DNA of 64,000 nucleotides, taken from Bacteroidia bacterium (lineage in GTDB: Bacteria > Bacteroidota > Bacteroidia > AKYH767-A > OLB10). Shown here one piece after another: positions 33,339 to 42,402 of this stretch. A program made the translations under genes and the position numbers. The notes beneath the pieces were generated by a model. The model did no database searches. It was given only the letters and a program-made list of their open reading frames with translations, and was not told where the DNA came from. Every line of letters begins with the position of its first letter. Position 1 is the stretch's first letter. The stretch is taken from NCBI GenBank assembly GCA_037045145.1, contig JBAOIA010000011.1, positions 124,001-188,000 of the forward strand, written 5' to 3'.

Positions 33339-33944
33339 TTATTTATTTTGTGCGGTAGCCGAACTGTCAGTAACAACTGCTCCAGGTTCGTCTCCCTGTA
33401 AATGGTTAATGTATAAAATAATTTTCCAACGGTCATCTGCACTTACCTGTGCTGCATGCGATCCCATGAGGTTTCTACCGTAAGTGATAGTGAAAAACAT
33501 TTTCCCATCAGGTAGGTCCTTAATTGCCGCACTTGTATAAGACGGTACAGGGAATGGGTCTCCTTTAATTTTAAGCCATCCTTTACCATCACCTTTTTCA
33601 CCATGACAATGGGCACAATAAGTATTAAATTCCGTTTTACCCCGTTCCATATTTTCTGCTGTAGATTGAAAAGGATTTTTTAACTCCAAACCTGCTGCCT
33701 CATATCCTTCATTGGTATTGGGGTAATTAAAGTCAACGTACTGACCTCTGGCAACTGTTCCGGCAACGGGTGCCAATGCAGAAACACTATCTTTTGTGAT
33801 ATGCGATGGAGAATACGCTACCACCGCTGGTGTACGATACATATCAGGCATATATTCCAAGCCCGGTGATTGTTTATCGCCACAGGCGCCAAGCAATAGC
33901 ATGCTGCTTATTATTACACTTAAATATTGGTATGTTTTTTTCAT
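33339..33944 (-). CDS. actE: Alternative complex III monoheme cytochrome ActE
   Basis: 201 residues, a lipoprotein with lipobox LGAC (Cys21). A class I cytochrome c domain occupies about 95-185. The heme-binding motif is CAHCH at 110-114 and GRNLMGSHAAQ supplies the likely distal Met. It carries electrons out of the complex on the periplasmic side. It lies 13 bp after actD. Confidence 0.93.
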   Translation of the reverse strand: MKKTYQYLSVIISSMLLLGACGDKQSPGLEYMPDMYRTPAVVAYSPSHITKDSVSALAPVAGTVARGQYVDFNYPNTNEGYEAAGLELKNPFQSTAENMERGKTEFNTYCAHCHGEKGDGKGWLKIKGDPFPVPSYTSAAIKDLPDGKMFFTITYGRNLMGSHAAQVSADDRWKIILYINHLQGDEPGAVVTDSSATAQNK

Positions 33945-33957
33945 CCGATTTAATTCT

Positions 33958-34470
33958 TTATGATCTTATTTCCACTGCACCAACTTGTTTCAACGATTCG
34001 CGAATAGCAGTTTCATCACTTACTTTTCCTTCAACAGTTAAAACAAAATGATCGTCATGCATTCTATCATGTATAACATTAGGAGTAACTCCGGGTAGTA
34101 ATTTGCTTCGCAGGTAGAATGTAATCACCATGCCATGTGCCGCACATAAAACTGTAAACTCAAAAGTTATGGGGATAAATGCAGGGATATTCTTATATAA
34201 GTTCCAACTTGGTTTACCACCAATATCCATTGGCCAATCCCATATATTCATGTACCACATCATTAAAAGTGCTAAGCATGTGCCGGTTGCACCATATAAA
34301 AATGAAGCGATGGAAATTCTGGTACGTTTAAGGCCTAAGGCACTATCAAGGCCGTGTACAGGAAATGGCGAATAGGCATTGGTACATTTAATACCTTTTG
34401 ATTTTAGTTCTTTAATAGCATTTAAAAGAACTTCATCATCATTAAAAATGCCATGCAGTTGTTTAGTCAT
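33958..34470 (-). CDS. actD: Alternative complex III subunit ActD (DUF3341)
   Basis: 170 residues with two membrane segments (about 55-75 and 95-118) and a C-terminal soluble part rich in charged residues. The N-terminal phrase LHGIFNDDEVLLNAIKELK, then CTNAYSPFPVHGLD, is diagnostic of ActD. GLKRTRISIASFLYGATG leads into the first helix. It has no cofactor and anchors or stabilises the complex. Its start overlaps the end of actC by 8 bases. Confidence 0.93.
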   Translation of the reverse strand: MTKQLHGIFNDDEVLLNAIKELKSKGIKCTNAYSPFPVHGLDSALGLKRTRISIASFLYGATGTCLALLMMWYMNIWDWPMDIGGKPSWNLYKNIPAFIPITFEFTVLCAAHGMVITFYLRSKLLPGVTPNVIHDRMHDDHFVLTVEGKVSDETAIRESLKQVGAVEIRS

Positions 34471-35848
34471 GATGTTGTACTCCTTTCTTTGATTGAGAGC
34501 CGGATGACTTCAAAATAGTTTTTAATTCGCTCATTGCTATAACAGGGAAATATCGTGTAAAGAGTAAGAAGGGAACAAAGAACAAACCTATCGAGCCGAT
34601 AAAAAGGCCTATCTCAACCCACGTTGGATGAAACATTGTCCAACTTGATGGAACAAAGTCTCTGTGTAATGAAGTTACGATAATTACAAAACGTTCGAAC
34701 CACATACCTATGTTTACAATAATTGATAAGAAGAATGTTACGAAAAGGTTTCTTCTGAGTTTACTGCTCCACATTAATTGCGGTGAAATTACGTTACAAG
34801 TCATCATACTCCAGTAAGCCCACCAGTAGGGTCCGGTTGCACGATTAATAAATGCATATTGTTCAAATTCTACACCTGAATACCATGCAATGAAAAACTC
34901 AGTCAGATAAGCACATCCCACAATAGAACCGGTAATAAGAATAATCCTGTTCATCATGTCAATATGATAAATTGTAATATACTCCTCTAAGTTTAATACT
35001 TTACGTGTAATTATCAGCAGTGTTTGAACCATTGCAAATCCCGAAAAGATAGCTCCTGCAACGAAATACGGTGGAAAAATTGTTGTATGCCATCCCGGAA
35101 CCAATGCTGTTGCAAAGTCCATTGATACTACAGAGTGTACCGAAAGAACCAGCGGTGTTGAAATACCTGCCAGTACTAAAGAAACCTCTTCAAATCGCTG
35201 CCAGTTTTTAGCTGAACCCACCCATCCCATACTCAAGGCTGAATACCAGAATTTACGAGCTTTGGTTTTTGCACGATCGCGAACTGCTGCAAAGTCTGGA
35301 ATCAATCCGGTGTACCAAAAAACTAATGATACAGAGAAATAAGTTGAGATTGCAAAAACGTCCCATACCAATGGAGAATTAAAGTTTACCCACAATGAAC
35401 CGAATTGGTTTGCAAAAGGAAGTGGCCAATAGGCAACCCATGGTCGGCCCATGTGTGCTACAATAAATGACGCAGCACAGATTACGGCAAATATTGTCAT
35501 TGCCTCTGCAGAGCGGTTAATTGATAACCTCCATTTCTGACGAAACAATAATAAGATTGCAGAAATCAAAGTTCCTGCGTGACCAATACCTACCCACCAA
35601 ACGAAGTTGGTAATATCCCAAGCCCAACCAACAGTTTTGTTCAGACCCCAAACACCAAGTCCTGTTCCAACGGTATAAGCTACACAAATAATCCACCATA
35701 AAAGTGCAGCACAAGCAACACTAAATACCATCCACCAGTATTTGTTGGGTTTAGATTCTATAGGTCGGCAAACATCCTCAGTTATATCATGGAGCGTTTT
35801 ATCTCCTTCGATGAGTGTCGGCCTAAGCGGTGATTCTACATTCGACAT
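34463..35848 (-). CDS. actC: Alternative complex III quinol-binding subunit ActC (NrfD/PsrC family)
   Basis: 461 residues with about 10 membrane segments. It carries a quinol-binding site near the [3Fe-4S] cluster of ActB. Hallmarks are VWWVGIGHAGTLISAILLL at about 85-103, the membrane His/Asp residues in SVDFATALVPGWHTTIFPPY (read here as SMDFATALVPGWHTTIFPPY), and MWFERFVIIVTSLHRDFVP near the C-terminus. It lies 37 bp after actB and overlaps actD by 8 bp. Confidence 0.94.
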   Translation of the reverse strand: MSNVESPLRPTLIEGDKTLHDITEDVCRPIESKPNKYWWMVFSVACAALLWWIICVAYTVGTGLGVWGLNKTVGWAWDITNFVWWVGIGHAGTLISAILLLFRQKWRLSINRSAEAMTIFAVICAASFIVAHMGRPWVAYWPLPFANQFGSLWVNFNSPLVWDVFAISTYFSVSLVFWYTGLIPDFAAVRDRAKTKARKFWYSALSMGWVGSAKNWQRFEEVSLVLAGISTPLVLSVHSVVSMDFATALVPGWHTTIFPPYFVAGAIFSGFAMVQTLLIITRKVLNLEEYITIYHIDMMNRIILITGSIVGCAYLTEFFIAWYSGVEFEQYAFINRATGPYWWAYWSMMTCNVISPQLMWSSKLRRNLFVTFFLSIIVNIGMWFERFVIIVTSLHRDFVPSSWTMFHPTWVEIGLFIGSIGLFFVPFLLFTRYFPVIAMSELKTILKSSGSQSKKGVQHHD

Positions 35849-35885
35849 ATTGTTGAAAAATTTCTATTAGTTCGATTAATTTTAT

Positions 35886-38800
35886 TTATGCTTTATGACT
35901 GTTATTGGCTTTGCCTGTAGTGTTACGTATCTTAGTTAAATAATTTATTGAAGGCTGAACATTAAGTTCTTCAAGCAAATGATACATACGTTCGCTACCA
36001 CTTTGTTTTACCAATCGGCTGGATTTGTCATTATAATCACCAAAAGTAATTGCATTGGTTGGGCAAGTTTGAGCACATGCTGTATTAATATCGCCATCTT
36101 TTACAGGATGCCCTGCTTTCTTGGCTTCTAACTTACCATATTGAATGCGCTGAACACACATAGAGCATTTTTCCATTACACCTCTTGAGCGCACAATTAC
36201 ATCCGGATTCAACACCATTTTGCCATAATCATTATTCATGTTATAGTCAAATTGAGGATTATCAGAATATTTAAACCAATTAAAGCGTCTTACTTTATAC
36301 GGACAGTTGTTGGCACAATAACGTGTTCCTACACAACGGTTATAAGCCATCATATTCAAGCCATCCTCGCTATGAGTAGTTGCGGCAACCGGACACACTG
36401 TTTCGCATGGCGCATGATTACAATGTTGACACATTACAGGCTGAAATACAATTTCAGGATTCTCCGCAGGTTCTTCCATAAAACCATACATACTTAACTT
36501 ACCCACTCCCTGCTCATGTGCTTTTTCCTTATCCATATCGCTTGTATAATAGCGATCAATTCGAATCCAATGCATTTCGCGGCTGCGTTGTATCTCTTCT
36601 TTACCTACCACCGGAACATTATTCTCTGCAGTACATGCCACTACGCAGGCGCCACAGCCAATACATGAGTTTAGGTCAATGGACATACCCCAGGCATTTA
36701 TTGGACGGTCGAATCCCGGATTATCTTTTGTTGCCCAAAGGTCTAATTCTTTAGCTGAAACTTTTCCTTTATAAGAATGAAATTTCTCCTCTTCATTACC
36801 TGCCTTAGGATCTTTAATATACTCTTCAAGTGTAGATTCTTTTACAATAGCACGACCCATCATGGTGTGGTGAGACTGTGTTGTTGCAAGTGTGTAATCG
36901 GCTTCAACCGTTTTATTCAGACTTGCTCCACTAACTGTAAAGTTAAATGTACCTTCTGAAAAAGTCAGTAATGGGTATGCATTCATCCCAACTTTATTCC
37001 CTGCTTTTCCACTACTTGTTCTACCATAACCGGCAGCTATAGCAATTGTATCTTTTGCCTGACCGGGTTGTAATAAAACCGGCCCTTTAAGTGTTACATT
37101 CCCTGATTTAACTTCAATAATATTTCCTTGTACCAGACCTTTTTCTTTTGCCATTGAAGGGGCAATGGCAAAATAATTATCCCAACATATTTTAGAAACA
37201 GGATCAGGTAGCTCTTGAAGCCATGGGTTATTTGAATGACGTCCGTTACCTATACCAGCTTTTTCATAAACTAGAATATCTAAACCGCCTGACTTTCTAG
37301 CAGCAACGGCACTCGCTGCATCATTTATATTACCAACAAAGGCAGGCTCACTCTCTGTAACTTCACCATTCCAAACACCTTCCTGCAAAACTTTTTCCCA
37401 TGCAGGTACAGATGCCATTCCCGTTGCTGTTGAAAGAAGACCTTGTCTCCAATTTTGCATCAGAAACTCATGATAGTCTGTTACTGCTGCCTCGCTCCAC
37501 AATAAAAATAATTCTTGTGATTGTTTTGTATCAAACAGTTTTTGAATTGTTGGCTGCATTAAGCTGAACATATTGCGTACAGGCTCTGCATCATTCCACG
37601 ATTCAAGATAGTGAGAGTCCGGACAAATATAATCGCACTTAATCGCTGTTTCATCATTACGGTCAGACAAAGAAATTTTTACTTCTACTTTGTTTAATGC
37701 AGAAGTAAATGCTGTAGTATCAGGATAGTTGTACAAAGGGTTTGCATTGTAAAAAATTACAGCACCCACTTCACCTGAGTTCATTTCACGTAATAGTTCA
37801 GCCATAGCTTCATCATTTCCCTGTCGTACATTGCTATGTTTTGCTATACTGATTGTGGCGCCATAATTACCAAGCAAGTTGTTAATGGCCGCAACAATTA
37901 ATTGATCGTTTACATTATTACTGCCACAAACAACCAATGATTTACCTTTTGCATTCCAAAGTTCATTTGCTGTACTGTTAATAGCAGCATCTGCATCGGT
38001 CTTGCCTGCACTTACAGTTGCAGCACCTGCTTTAGAGGCTACTGCATTATATAATGACAACAAAGCATTGCCTGTCTGGCTTGCCTTTAATTTATATCGG
38101 TTATCAGCATTGCTACCTGTTAAAGAAAGGGCTGCTTCAAACTGAATGTGTTTCGACATGGTTTTTTTGCCATCATCTAACTTTCTTGTCTGTGCGTACT
38201 GACGTGCATATTCAATTGGTGCAATCCAGTTATTCAGAAAATCAGCACCAAAGCTTACAATTACATCAGCTTTGTCAAAGCTAAAACTCGGAGTTGCTGC
38301 CTTTCCAAATGCTAACTGGTGTGCTTTAATTATTCCATACTGTGATATGGCATCATAGGTTACCAATTTAGCAGTAGGATATTTTGTGGTAAAAGTTTCA
38401 ATTGCCTTTTTTGTTGTTGGGCTAATGATGGTTGAAGAAACAATACGGATTTTTGTCTGCTTTGTATTAGCAGCAGCCAGTTTCTCTTTTATTTCTTTAT
38501 TAACAGTATCCCAACTTGCAGCCTTGCCTTTTGCCATTGGGCCTTTAATTCTTTCGCTATCGTACAAATCCAAAACCGAAGCTTGTACTCTTGCATTGGC
38601 ACCACCTTTAGTAAGTGGCGACAACTCATTACCATCAACTTTAATTGGACGACCTTCGCGAGTTTTTACAACGATACTTGCATAATCATGACCATCAAAA
38701 AAAGTTGAGGCATAATAATTAGGAATTCCGGGAACTAAGTTCTCGGGACTTATCAGGTAAGGAATTGTTTTTCGAACAGGGGCCTCGCATGCTGCCATTG

Positions 38801-38987
38801 AAGCGGCTACAACACCAAAACCTAAAAATTTGAGAAAATCTCTGCGTGGTGTGGCATCTTTGCTTTCAGCTTTTTTGCCAAGAACTTCATCCACAGGGAT
38901 TTCTTCAAAAAACTCATTGTTTTTAAGACGAACAAACTCTGCATCATTTCTGAGTTCTTCTACACCTTTCCAATATCGTTTTTCCAT
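35886..38987 (-). CDS. actB: Alternative complex III iron-sulfur subunit ActB (molybdopterin-like and ferredoxin fusion)
   Basis: 1033 residues. Residues 45-70 hold a TAT signal (TPRRDFLKFLGFG), which ends in AAC and so may also be lipidated. The large middle part resembles a molybdopterin oxidoreductase but, as known for ActB, has no metal or pterin role. The C-terminal ~270 residues are a ferredoxin-like domain with four Cys groups: CIGCGACVVAC at about 774, CQHCNHAPCETVCP at about 851, CVGTRYCANNCP at about 882, and CSMCVQRI with CAQTCP at about 941-972. These would bind three [4Fe-4S] and one [3Fe-4S] cluster. It lies 71 bp after actA. Confidence 0.95.
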   Translation of the reverse strand: MEKRYWKGVEELRNDAEFVRLKNNEFFEEIPVDEVLGKKAESKDATPRRDFLKFLGFGVVAASMAACEAPVRKTIPYLISPENLVPGIPNYYASTFFDGHDYASIVVKTREGRPIKVDGNELSPLTKGGANARVQASVLDLYDSERIKGPMAKGKAASWDTVNKEIKEKLAAANTKQTKIRIVSSTIISPTTKKAIETFTTKYPTAKLVTYDAISQYGIIKAHQLAFGKAATPSFSFDKADVIVSFGADFLNNWIAPIEYARQYAQTRKLDDGKKTMSKHIQFEAALSLTGSNADNRYKLKASQTGNALLSLYNAVASKAGAATVSAGKTDADAAINSTANELWNAKGKSLVVCGSNNVNDQLIVAAINNLLGNYGATISIAKHSNVRQGNDEAMAELLREMNSGEVGAVIFYNANPLYNYPDTTAFTSALNKVEVKISLSDRNDETAIKCDYICPDSHYLESWNDAEPVRNMFSLMQPTIQKLFDTKQSQELFLLWSEAAVTDYHEFLMQNWRQGLLSTATGMASVPAWEKVLQEGVWNGEVTESEPAFVGNINDAASAVAARKSGGLDILVYEKAGIGNGRHSNNPWLQELPDPVSKICWDNYFAIAPSMAKEKGLVQGNIIEVKSGNVTLKGPVLLQPGQAKDTIAIAAGYGRTSSGKAGNKVGMNAYPLLTFSEGTFNFTVSGASLNKTVEADYTLATTQSHHTMMGRAIVKESTLEEYIKDPKAGNEEEKFHSYKGKVSAKELDLWATKDNPGFDRPINAWGMSIDLNSCIGCGACVVACTAENNVPVVGKEEIQRSREMHWIRIDRYYTSDMDKEKAHEQGVGKLSMYGFMEEPAENPEIVFQPVMCQHCNHAPCETVCPVAATTHSEDGLNMMAYNRCVGTRYCANNCPYKVRRFNWFKYSDNPQFDYNMNNDYGKMVLNPDVIVRSRGVMEKCSMCVQRIQYGKLEAKKAGHPVKDGDINTACAQTCPTNAITFGDYNDKSSRLVKQSGSERMYHLLEELNVQPSINYLTKIRNTTGKANNSHKA

Positions 38988-39058
38988 ATATTATTTAAAA
39001 AGTTTGTGGCCGACTGTTTTTTATTTGAATGAACAGATACAGCTTTTAGTGTTTTTGA

Positions 39059-40321
39059 TTAATAGTGACAGCGGGCACAATCAAGACCGCCAATTTTGTC
39101 AACTGTAAGTTTAGCATCTTTACCATACTTGGCTGCTAATGTTTTATGCACTTCGTCATAATAGCCATTGCCATCCATTTTAACTTCTGTTTCGCGGTGG
39201 CAGTTTATACACCAACCCATGGTCAATGGTGAGAATTGCTTCACAACATCCATTTCCTGCACAGGTCCATGACAGGTCTGACATTCGATTTTTCCAACAT
39301 TAACGTGCTGAGCATGATTAAAATACGCTAAAGCCGGTAAACTGTGTACTCTAATCCATTGTATTGGCTTTTGATTAGTTCCATATTTAGAACCATCCCA
39401 ATCAAGGGCTGCATAAATTTTCTTGATTTCCTTATCGCCATATACCGGTCCTTCTTTAACATATTTATGGCAGTTCATACAAGTACTTGCTGAAGGAATA
39501 TTGGCATGACGGCTTTTATCTGCACCACTATGGCAATAAAGACAGGCTATTTTATTATCTCCGGCATGAAGCTTATGCGAAAAGTGTATGGGCTGCTCAG
39601 GCTCATAGTTGGTATATACACCTATATCTTTTAATGCATACCACCCTTTAACGCTACCTAAAACTACCAAAAGCAATAAAACAACTGCAATCAGTTTTTT
39701 ATTCTTGCTAACCCATAAGCTACGTGCCTCTTTTGGTGCTAAATGAGGTGGATGAGGAATACCTTCTTTTTCACGCACTGCATATTCCAGACCTTTTTTA
39801 ACTTTATTGAGTGTAGCTGCCAATGCAATTAATATCAGGATAATAGCTAACACCCAATACAAAGTAGAGTTATCTTTTTCAGTTGCAACTGTTCCGGGTG
39901 CAGGTGCTGTGGGTGCAGCTGCTACCGGTGCCTGCTCACTCTCTTTACCAATATAGGCCAAAACTGCATCAATCTCAGCATCAGATAGATTCTGATTAGG
40001 CATGACCATTTTATTGAACTCATTGAAAACTGCTACGGCATCTTTATCACCGGCTTTTACTAATGCTTGTGAGTTCTTTATCCATTTATGTAGCCACTCA
40101 GCACTGAATTTTTTATGCACATCCTTTAGTGCAGGGCCAATTACCACATCATTCATTGCGTGGCATGATTTACAGTTGGCATCAAAAAGTGCTTTACCAT
40201 CCTGTGCTTTAACTCCTATTGAAAATGACAATATCAGGAGCATAAAAAACAACCCCTTACATTTGACAAGAAGGTTATTAGTGAGCTTTTGGTGCATAAA
40301 TTGTTTTTGTTTTCGTATCAA
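39059..40321 (-). CDS. actA: Alternative complex III multiheme cytochrome ActA, six CXXCH motifs
   Basis: 420 residues. A signal peptide (FFMLLILSFSIGVKAQ) lies at about 25-40. The start could be Met1 or Met9. The N-terminal third is a class I monoheme cytochrome c (CKSCH, with MVMPNQNLSDAEIDAVL as the usual distal-Met region). A Pro/Ala linker and a membrane helix (YWVLAIILILIALAATL) follow. The C-terminal part is a multiheme domain with CLYCH, CMNCH, CQTCH, CINCH and CARCH. That gives six CXXCH sites, five in the multiheme domain plus the N-terminal one. It is the first gene of the eight-gene act-cox cluster. The N-terminal monoheme module may serve as an extra electron exit; this is inference. 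Confidence 0.93.
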   Translation of the reverse strand: MIRKQKQFMHQKLTNNLLVKCKGLFFMLLILSFSIGVKAQDGKALFDANCKSCHAMNDVVIGPALKDVHKKFSAEWLHKWIKNSQALVKAGDKDAVAVFNEFNKMVMPNQNLSDAEIDAVLAYIGKESEQAPVAAAPTAPAPGTVATEKDNSTLYWVLAIILILIALAATLNKVKKGLEYAVREKEGIPHPPHLAPKEARSLWVSKNKKLIAVVLLLLVVLGSVKGWYALKDIGVYTNYEPEQPIHFSHKLHAGDNKIACLYCHSGADKSRHANIPSASTCMNCHKYVKEGPVYGDKEIKKIYAALDWDGSKYGTNQKPIQWIRVHSLPALAYFNHAQHVNVGKIECQTCHGPVQEMDVVKQFSPLTMGWCINCHRETEVKMDGNGYYDEVHKTLAAKYGKDAKLTVDKIGGLDCARCHY

Positions 40322-40523
40322 TTTATAAATTAGTCAAACTGCAATAATTCCGTAAAATTCCAGTTTGGAGCGCGCAAATTTATAACTTACCTTTTTTAAT
40401 TCATAAAATTTTCAAATTAAAATTTAGTCTAAATAACAGTCTTTTATGTTTTTTTTGACCTTGTTATTCAATTTTAAGCTGTTTTTACTGCAAGTTTTAT
40501 GTTTAATCTGTAATATTGAAGCC

Positions 40524-40913
40524 ATGATTAAAATTGTAAAGAATGTCCTATTAATTATATGTTGCATTCTTTTTCATGTTCAAACCAAGGCACAGACCGG
40601 TGATGATAGCCTGACTCATGTACTTATAAAAAAACATATTGCCTATAATATGGCTAAGCCCTTTTCGCAAGGCTACCGCATTCAACTTTATTTTGGGTCA
40701 CAACGTGACAAAGCCTATGAGTTAAGGACAGAGTTTATAAAGCTATATCCGCAAACGGCTGCCTATGTACTATACCAGCAGCCCAACTTTAAATTAAGAG
40801 TTGGCGATTTTCGTACACGACTTGATGCACAAAAAAGCTTAAAAGAGCTTCAGGCCTATTACCCATCGGCATTTTTAGTTAAGGACGATATAAAATTAAA
40901 AATGGACGAATAA
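40524..40913 (+). CDS. Exported SPOR-domain protein
   Basis: 129 residues from the ATG at 40524. A longer frame to 40446 would add a second hydrophobic stretch and is not favoured. Signal peptide MIKIVKNVLLIICCILFHVQ, cleaved after about KAQ. The mature part is one SPOR domain: GYRIQLYFGSQRDKAYELR, then YVLYQQPNFKLRVGDFRTRL, then ELQAYYPSAFLV. SPOR domains bind denuded peptidoglycan at division sites. It is divergent from actA and followed by a terminator. Confidence 0.85.
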   Translation: MIKIVKNVLLIICCILFHVQTKAQTGDDSLTHVLIKKHIAYNMAKPFSQGYRIQLYFGSQRDKAYELRTEFIKLYPQTAAYVLYQQPNFKLRVGDFRTRLDAQKSLKELQAYYPSAFLVKDDIKLKMDE

Positions 40914-40914
40914 A

Positions 40915-40940
40915 AAAAGGTGCCGTTTCTGACACCTTTT
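40915..40940. terminator. Bidirectional hairpin terminator
   Basis: AAAAGGTG at 40915-40922 pairs with CACCTTTT at 40933-40940 around a 10-nt loop. It sits between the convergent SPOR and DUF4476 genes and has A- and T-rich flanks, so it can serve both. Confidence 0.8.
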
Positions 40941-40962
40941 CACTGTAATTTATTTATTTCTT

Positions 40963-41643
40963 TTAGTTGCGTAATGCAATATAATCTGTCAACTCGGTAA
41001 TGCTGCTTTCGAAACTAAACTGATCATTAACTAAAAAGTAGTTGTTTTTATCCAATGTTTTAGAATAGGCATATTTTGCTAATTCAAGTTTGCTCGACTC
41101 AAATGTCATTTGCTGCATTAATCGTCCAACCTGACGTGAGTTGAAATAATTATTATTGACCAACTGTTTTGCAACGGTCATGCGGGTACTTTCAAAATTA
41201 TAGTTGGTTAAGGACTGTATCATTTGACTAAACTCATAGTCATCCACTTCGCAACGAAGATGTTGTGGATAATAATGCGGCTCTTCATATACCTGTGGTG
41301 CATATTCAAAAAGTCTGCTTCCGGTTATACGAAATCTGTTACGATTAACCTCTGCCATCACTTCTGATGCTTCGGGAATAAATACATATCCGGAAAAAAC
41401 AGTGATATAGACAGGATGATGTGGATGTCCTGCAAGACGCATCACTTTAATAAAATGGTTTCCTGGACGCAATCCATCAGAATAAATATTTGTTGAAGCA
41501 TTGCTAAATGGTGCTCTGTCTATTGATACAGTCAAAAGACTTCTATCAACAGAAGTTATGGCCAAAGCTGACTGAAAAGGATGAGCTGCTTGCACAATAA
41601 CAGCTAAACTTAAGATGGCGAGAGTAGTAAATAGTTTTTTCAT
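40963..41643 (-). CDS. Exported DUF4476 protein
   Basis: 226 residues from the ATG at 41641-41643 (MKKLFTTLAILSLAVIVQAA signal). The C-terminal ~95 residues match DUF4476: repeated 'F.S...AK....NNYF' units, e.g. FESTRMTVAKQLVNNNYF, then MTFESSKLELAKYAYSKTLD and FSFESSITELTDYI. Such helical repeats occur in many exported Bacteroidota proteins of unknown role. The N-terminal half is beta-rich, with a PEGA-like GLRPGNHFIKVMRL phrase. Monocistronic. Confidence 0.82.
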   Translation of the reverse strand: MKKLFTTLAILSLAVIVQAAHPFQSALAITSVDRSLLTVSIDRAPFSNASTNIYSDGLRPGNHFIKVMRLAGHPHHPVYITVFSGYVFIPEASEVMAEVNRNRFRITGSRLFEYAPQVYEEPHYYPQHLRCEVDDYEFSQMIQSLTNYNFESTRMTVAKQLVNNNYFNSRQVGRLMQQMTFESSKLELAKYAYSKTLDKNNYFLVNDQFSFESSITELTDYIALRN

Positions 41644-41779
41644 AATAAACCTCACTTTCTAATTTAACAGATTAAATTCAACTGTTATGCCAAACTATTA
41701 AAGTTAAAGCTTTTCTGTTTTAGTTCAGAATCATTTCATCTTTAAAAACAATATATCATGCTATTATAAATACAGTAAA

Positions 41780-42400
41780 TTATGTACTGAGTGACCACAT
41801 GATAAAAAGATACTCGCAAGCAAAACCAACTATGAATCCTACGTACAGTTGTGAATGTGTATGAGCATTTTGAGATAGGCGGGCTGTTGCAGTAAGTCCG
41901 GCCAATAAAAGTGCTAATATAAAAGGAAGAAGAAACTCATTACCCATTAAAACTGTAAGTATATAAAAAGCACCTGCCATTCCTCCTATACCAATGAGAT
42001 GAATACTTATTTTCCAGAAAAAGTTAATTATAAATGCAAGTGCGATACAGCATGCTGCTGCCAGAATTAGAATTTTTATAACAGATGAAACCGGAAGTCT
42101 CAACAAAAAATAATAACAGGCAATATAATAAACTAGTGTTAAAAAATAGGGTATTGTTCTACTTTGTCTGTCCTCCATCAATAAACCTTTAACCCCTTGC
42201 TTTTTAAGTAACAATACCGATGTTAAAAAAGGCATCAGACAGGTGAGGATAAAAACTGCTGCTAAAATTATTCGCTGTAATGCAGGTGAAAGTGTATAAG
42301 ATAGATAGGTGTCCGAATTGAAAAGTATAAGTAATAAATAGATAGGTATTATTAAAGGATGAGTCAGATAAGTAATGATTGAAAAAAAACGGTTCAACAT
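41780..42400 (-). CDS. Integral membrane protein, PAP2-like
   Basis: 206 residues, almost all hydrophobic, with about six membrane segments. KISIHLIGIGGMAGAFYI and ARLSQNAHTHSQLYVGFIVG resemble the second and third motifs of PAP2-type lipid phosphatases (xxSGH... and RxxxxxHxxxD), but the Ser-Gly-His and final Asp are not clear. The gene starts 2 bp after the rpoN stop, so it is in the same transcript. An enzymatic role is uncertain. Confidence 0.6.
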   Translation of the reverse strand: MLNRFFSIITYLTHPLIIPIYLLLILFNSDTYLSYTLSPALQRIILAAVFILTCLMPFLTSVLLLKKQGVKGLLMEDRQSRTIPYFLTLVYYIACYYFLLRLPVSSVIKILILAAACCIALAFIINFFWKISIHLIGIGGMAGAFYILTVLMGNEFLLPFILALLLAGLTATARLSQNAHTHSQLYVGFIVGFACEYLFIMWSLST

Positions 42401-42402
42401 TT

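Noticed and set aside
36000..38987. ActB as a molybdenum enzyme.
   Set aside because: The operon context and family show that the molybdopterin-like domain of ActB carries no molybdenum cofactor.
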